From the NCBI GenBank assembly GCA_007859995.1, contig SMSL01000022.1:1-35142 (forward strand): a stretch of DNA of 35,142 nucleotides, written 5' to 3'. Position 1 is the stretch's first letter. Each line of letters opens with the position of its first letter. Both the position numbers and the translations under genes were made by a program. Of the stretch, positions 35,083 through 35,142 are shown in pieces. The DNA comes from Candidatus Brocadiaceae bacterium S225. GTDB taxonomy: Bacteria > Planctomycetota > Brocadiia > Brocadiales > Scalinduaceae. The notes beneath the pieces are model-generated. The model saw nothing but the letters and a program-made list of their open reading frames with translations, was not told where the DNA came from and ran no database searches.

Positions 35083-35142
35083 CTACAAAGCAATAGCCCA
35101 TGGGACTTTATGGCCTTTGAGCTTTGTGATATGTAGTTCCTC
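35083..35142 (-). CDS. Possible C-terminal end of a gene entering from the right edge
   Basis: On the minus strand an open frame enters at the window edge and reads EELHITKLKGHKVPWAIAL before a TAG at 35083-35085. It may be the end of a gene beyond the window; 19 codons are too few to identify. Confidence 0.2.
   Translation of the reverse strand, partial: EELHITKLKGHKVPWAIAL

Noticed and set aside
35025..35096. 23-codon frame after dprA beginning MSSYSTKK
   Set aside because: No ribosome site, no recognisable motif and too short; chance is the simpler explanation.
1..35142. tRNA, rRNA or CRISPR array
   Set aside because: No cloverleaf, rRNA segment or regularly spaced direct repeat was recognised by eye in the intergenic regions.

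Overview
The window (about 40% G+C by eye) comes from a Gram-negative bacterium: it carries the lipid A flippase MsbA, an LptF/LptG permease, a dTDP-rhamnose reductase, DapB and a cell-wall amidase. The mix of Shine-Dalgarno and SD-less starts, a rhomboid with a C-terminal 'LDK...SLT..ER..L' tail, a spermidine-synthase-like membrane fusion and a DUF1538/PII-like/CBS operon resemble what I know of Planctomycetota, perhaps the anammox order Brocadiales. That placement is inference; no marker gene fixes it.

Layout. (1) 1-2200 is a patchwork accessory strip: a NucS-like PD-(D/E)XK nuclease gene with a stop just upstream of its start, two small orphan genes, the 3' remnant of another gene, an attC-like site, and a 150-bp miniature element with 24-bp inverted ends. 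(2) 1893-5354 (+): a DUF493 protein, a RecQ helicase without its zinc cysteines, an overlapping DUF1456 gene, a transaldolase/F6P-aldolase-like enzyme and a DinB-fold protein. (3) 5381-10012: envelope genes, msbA-rfbD on the minus strand and, divergently, an LptF/G permease with a coiled-coil insert of about 200 residues. (4) 10173-18113 (+): rhomboid-dapB, then dnaK, a strong terminator hairpin, clpB and a UPF0104-type membrane protein. (5) 18157-19507 (-): a second rhomboid and an N-acetylmuramoyl-L-alanine amidase. (6) 20087-22957: a protein of four MshEN-like repeats, a PilZ protein, and a convergent sigma-54 response regulator. (7) 23236-25686 (+): the spermidine-synthase-like membrane fusion. 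(8) 25927-28306 (-): two DUF1538 membrane proteins, a PII-like protein and a CBS-pair protein. (9) 28463-29590 (-): an AmrS-type radical SAM protein with a twin-arginine signal. (10) 29818-31085 (+): a secreted protein, a lipoprotein and an ACT-domain pseudogene. (11) 31082-34975: folC (-), aroB and dprA (+).

How genes fit together. MsbA flips lipid A-core and the LptF/G permease extracts it; RfbD supplies dTDP-rhamnose for surface glycans. DnaK and ClpB form the disaggregation pair. The MshEN-repeat/PilZ pair combines two folds that bind cyclic di-GMP elsewhere. The two DUF1538 paralogues with PII-like and CBS proteins look like a heteromeric transporter with nucleotide-sensing regulators; this is the best candidate for an undescribed system here.

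No tRNA, rRNA, CRISPR array or complete insertion sequence was recognised.
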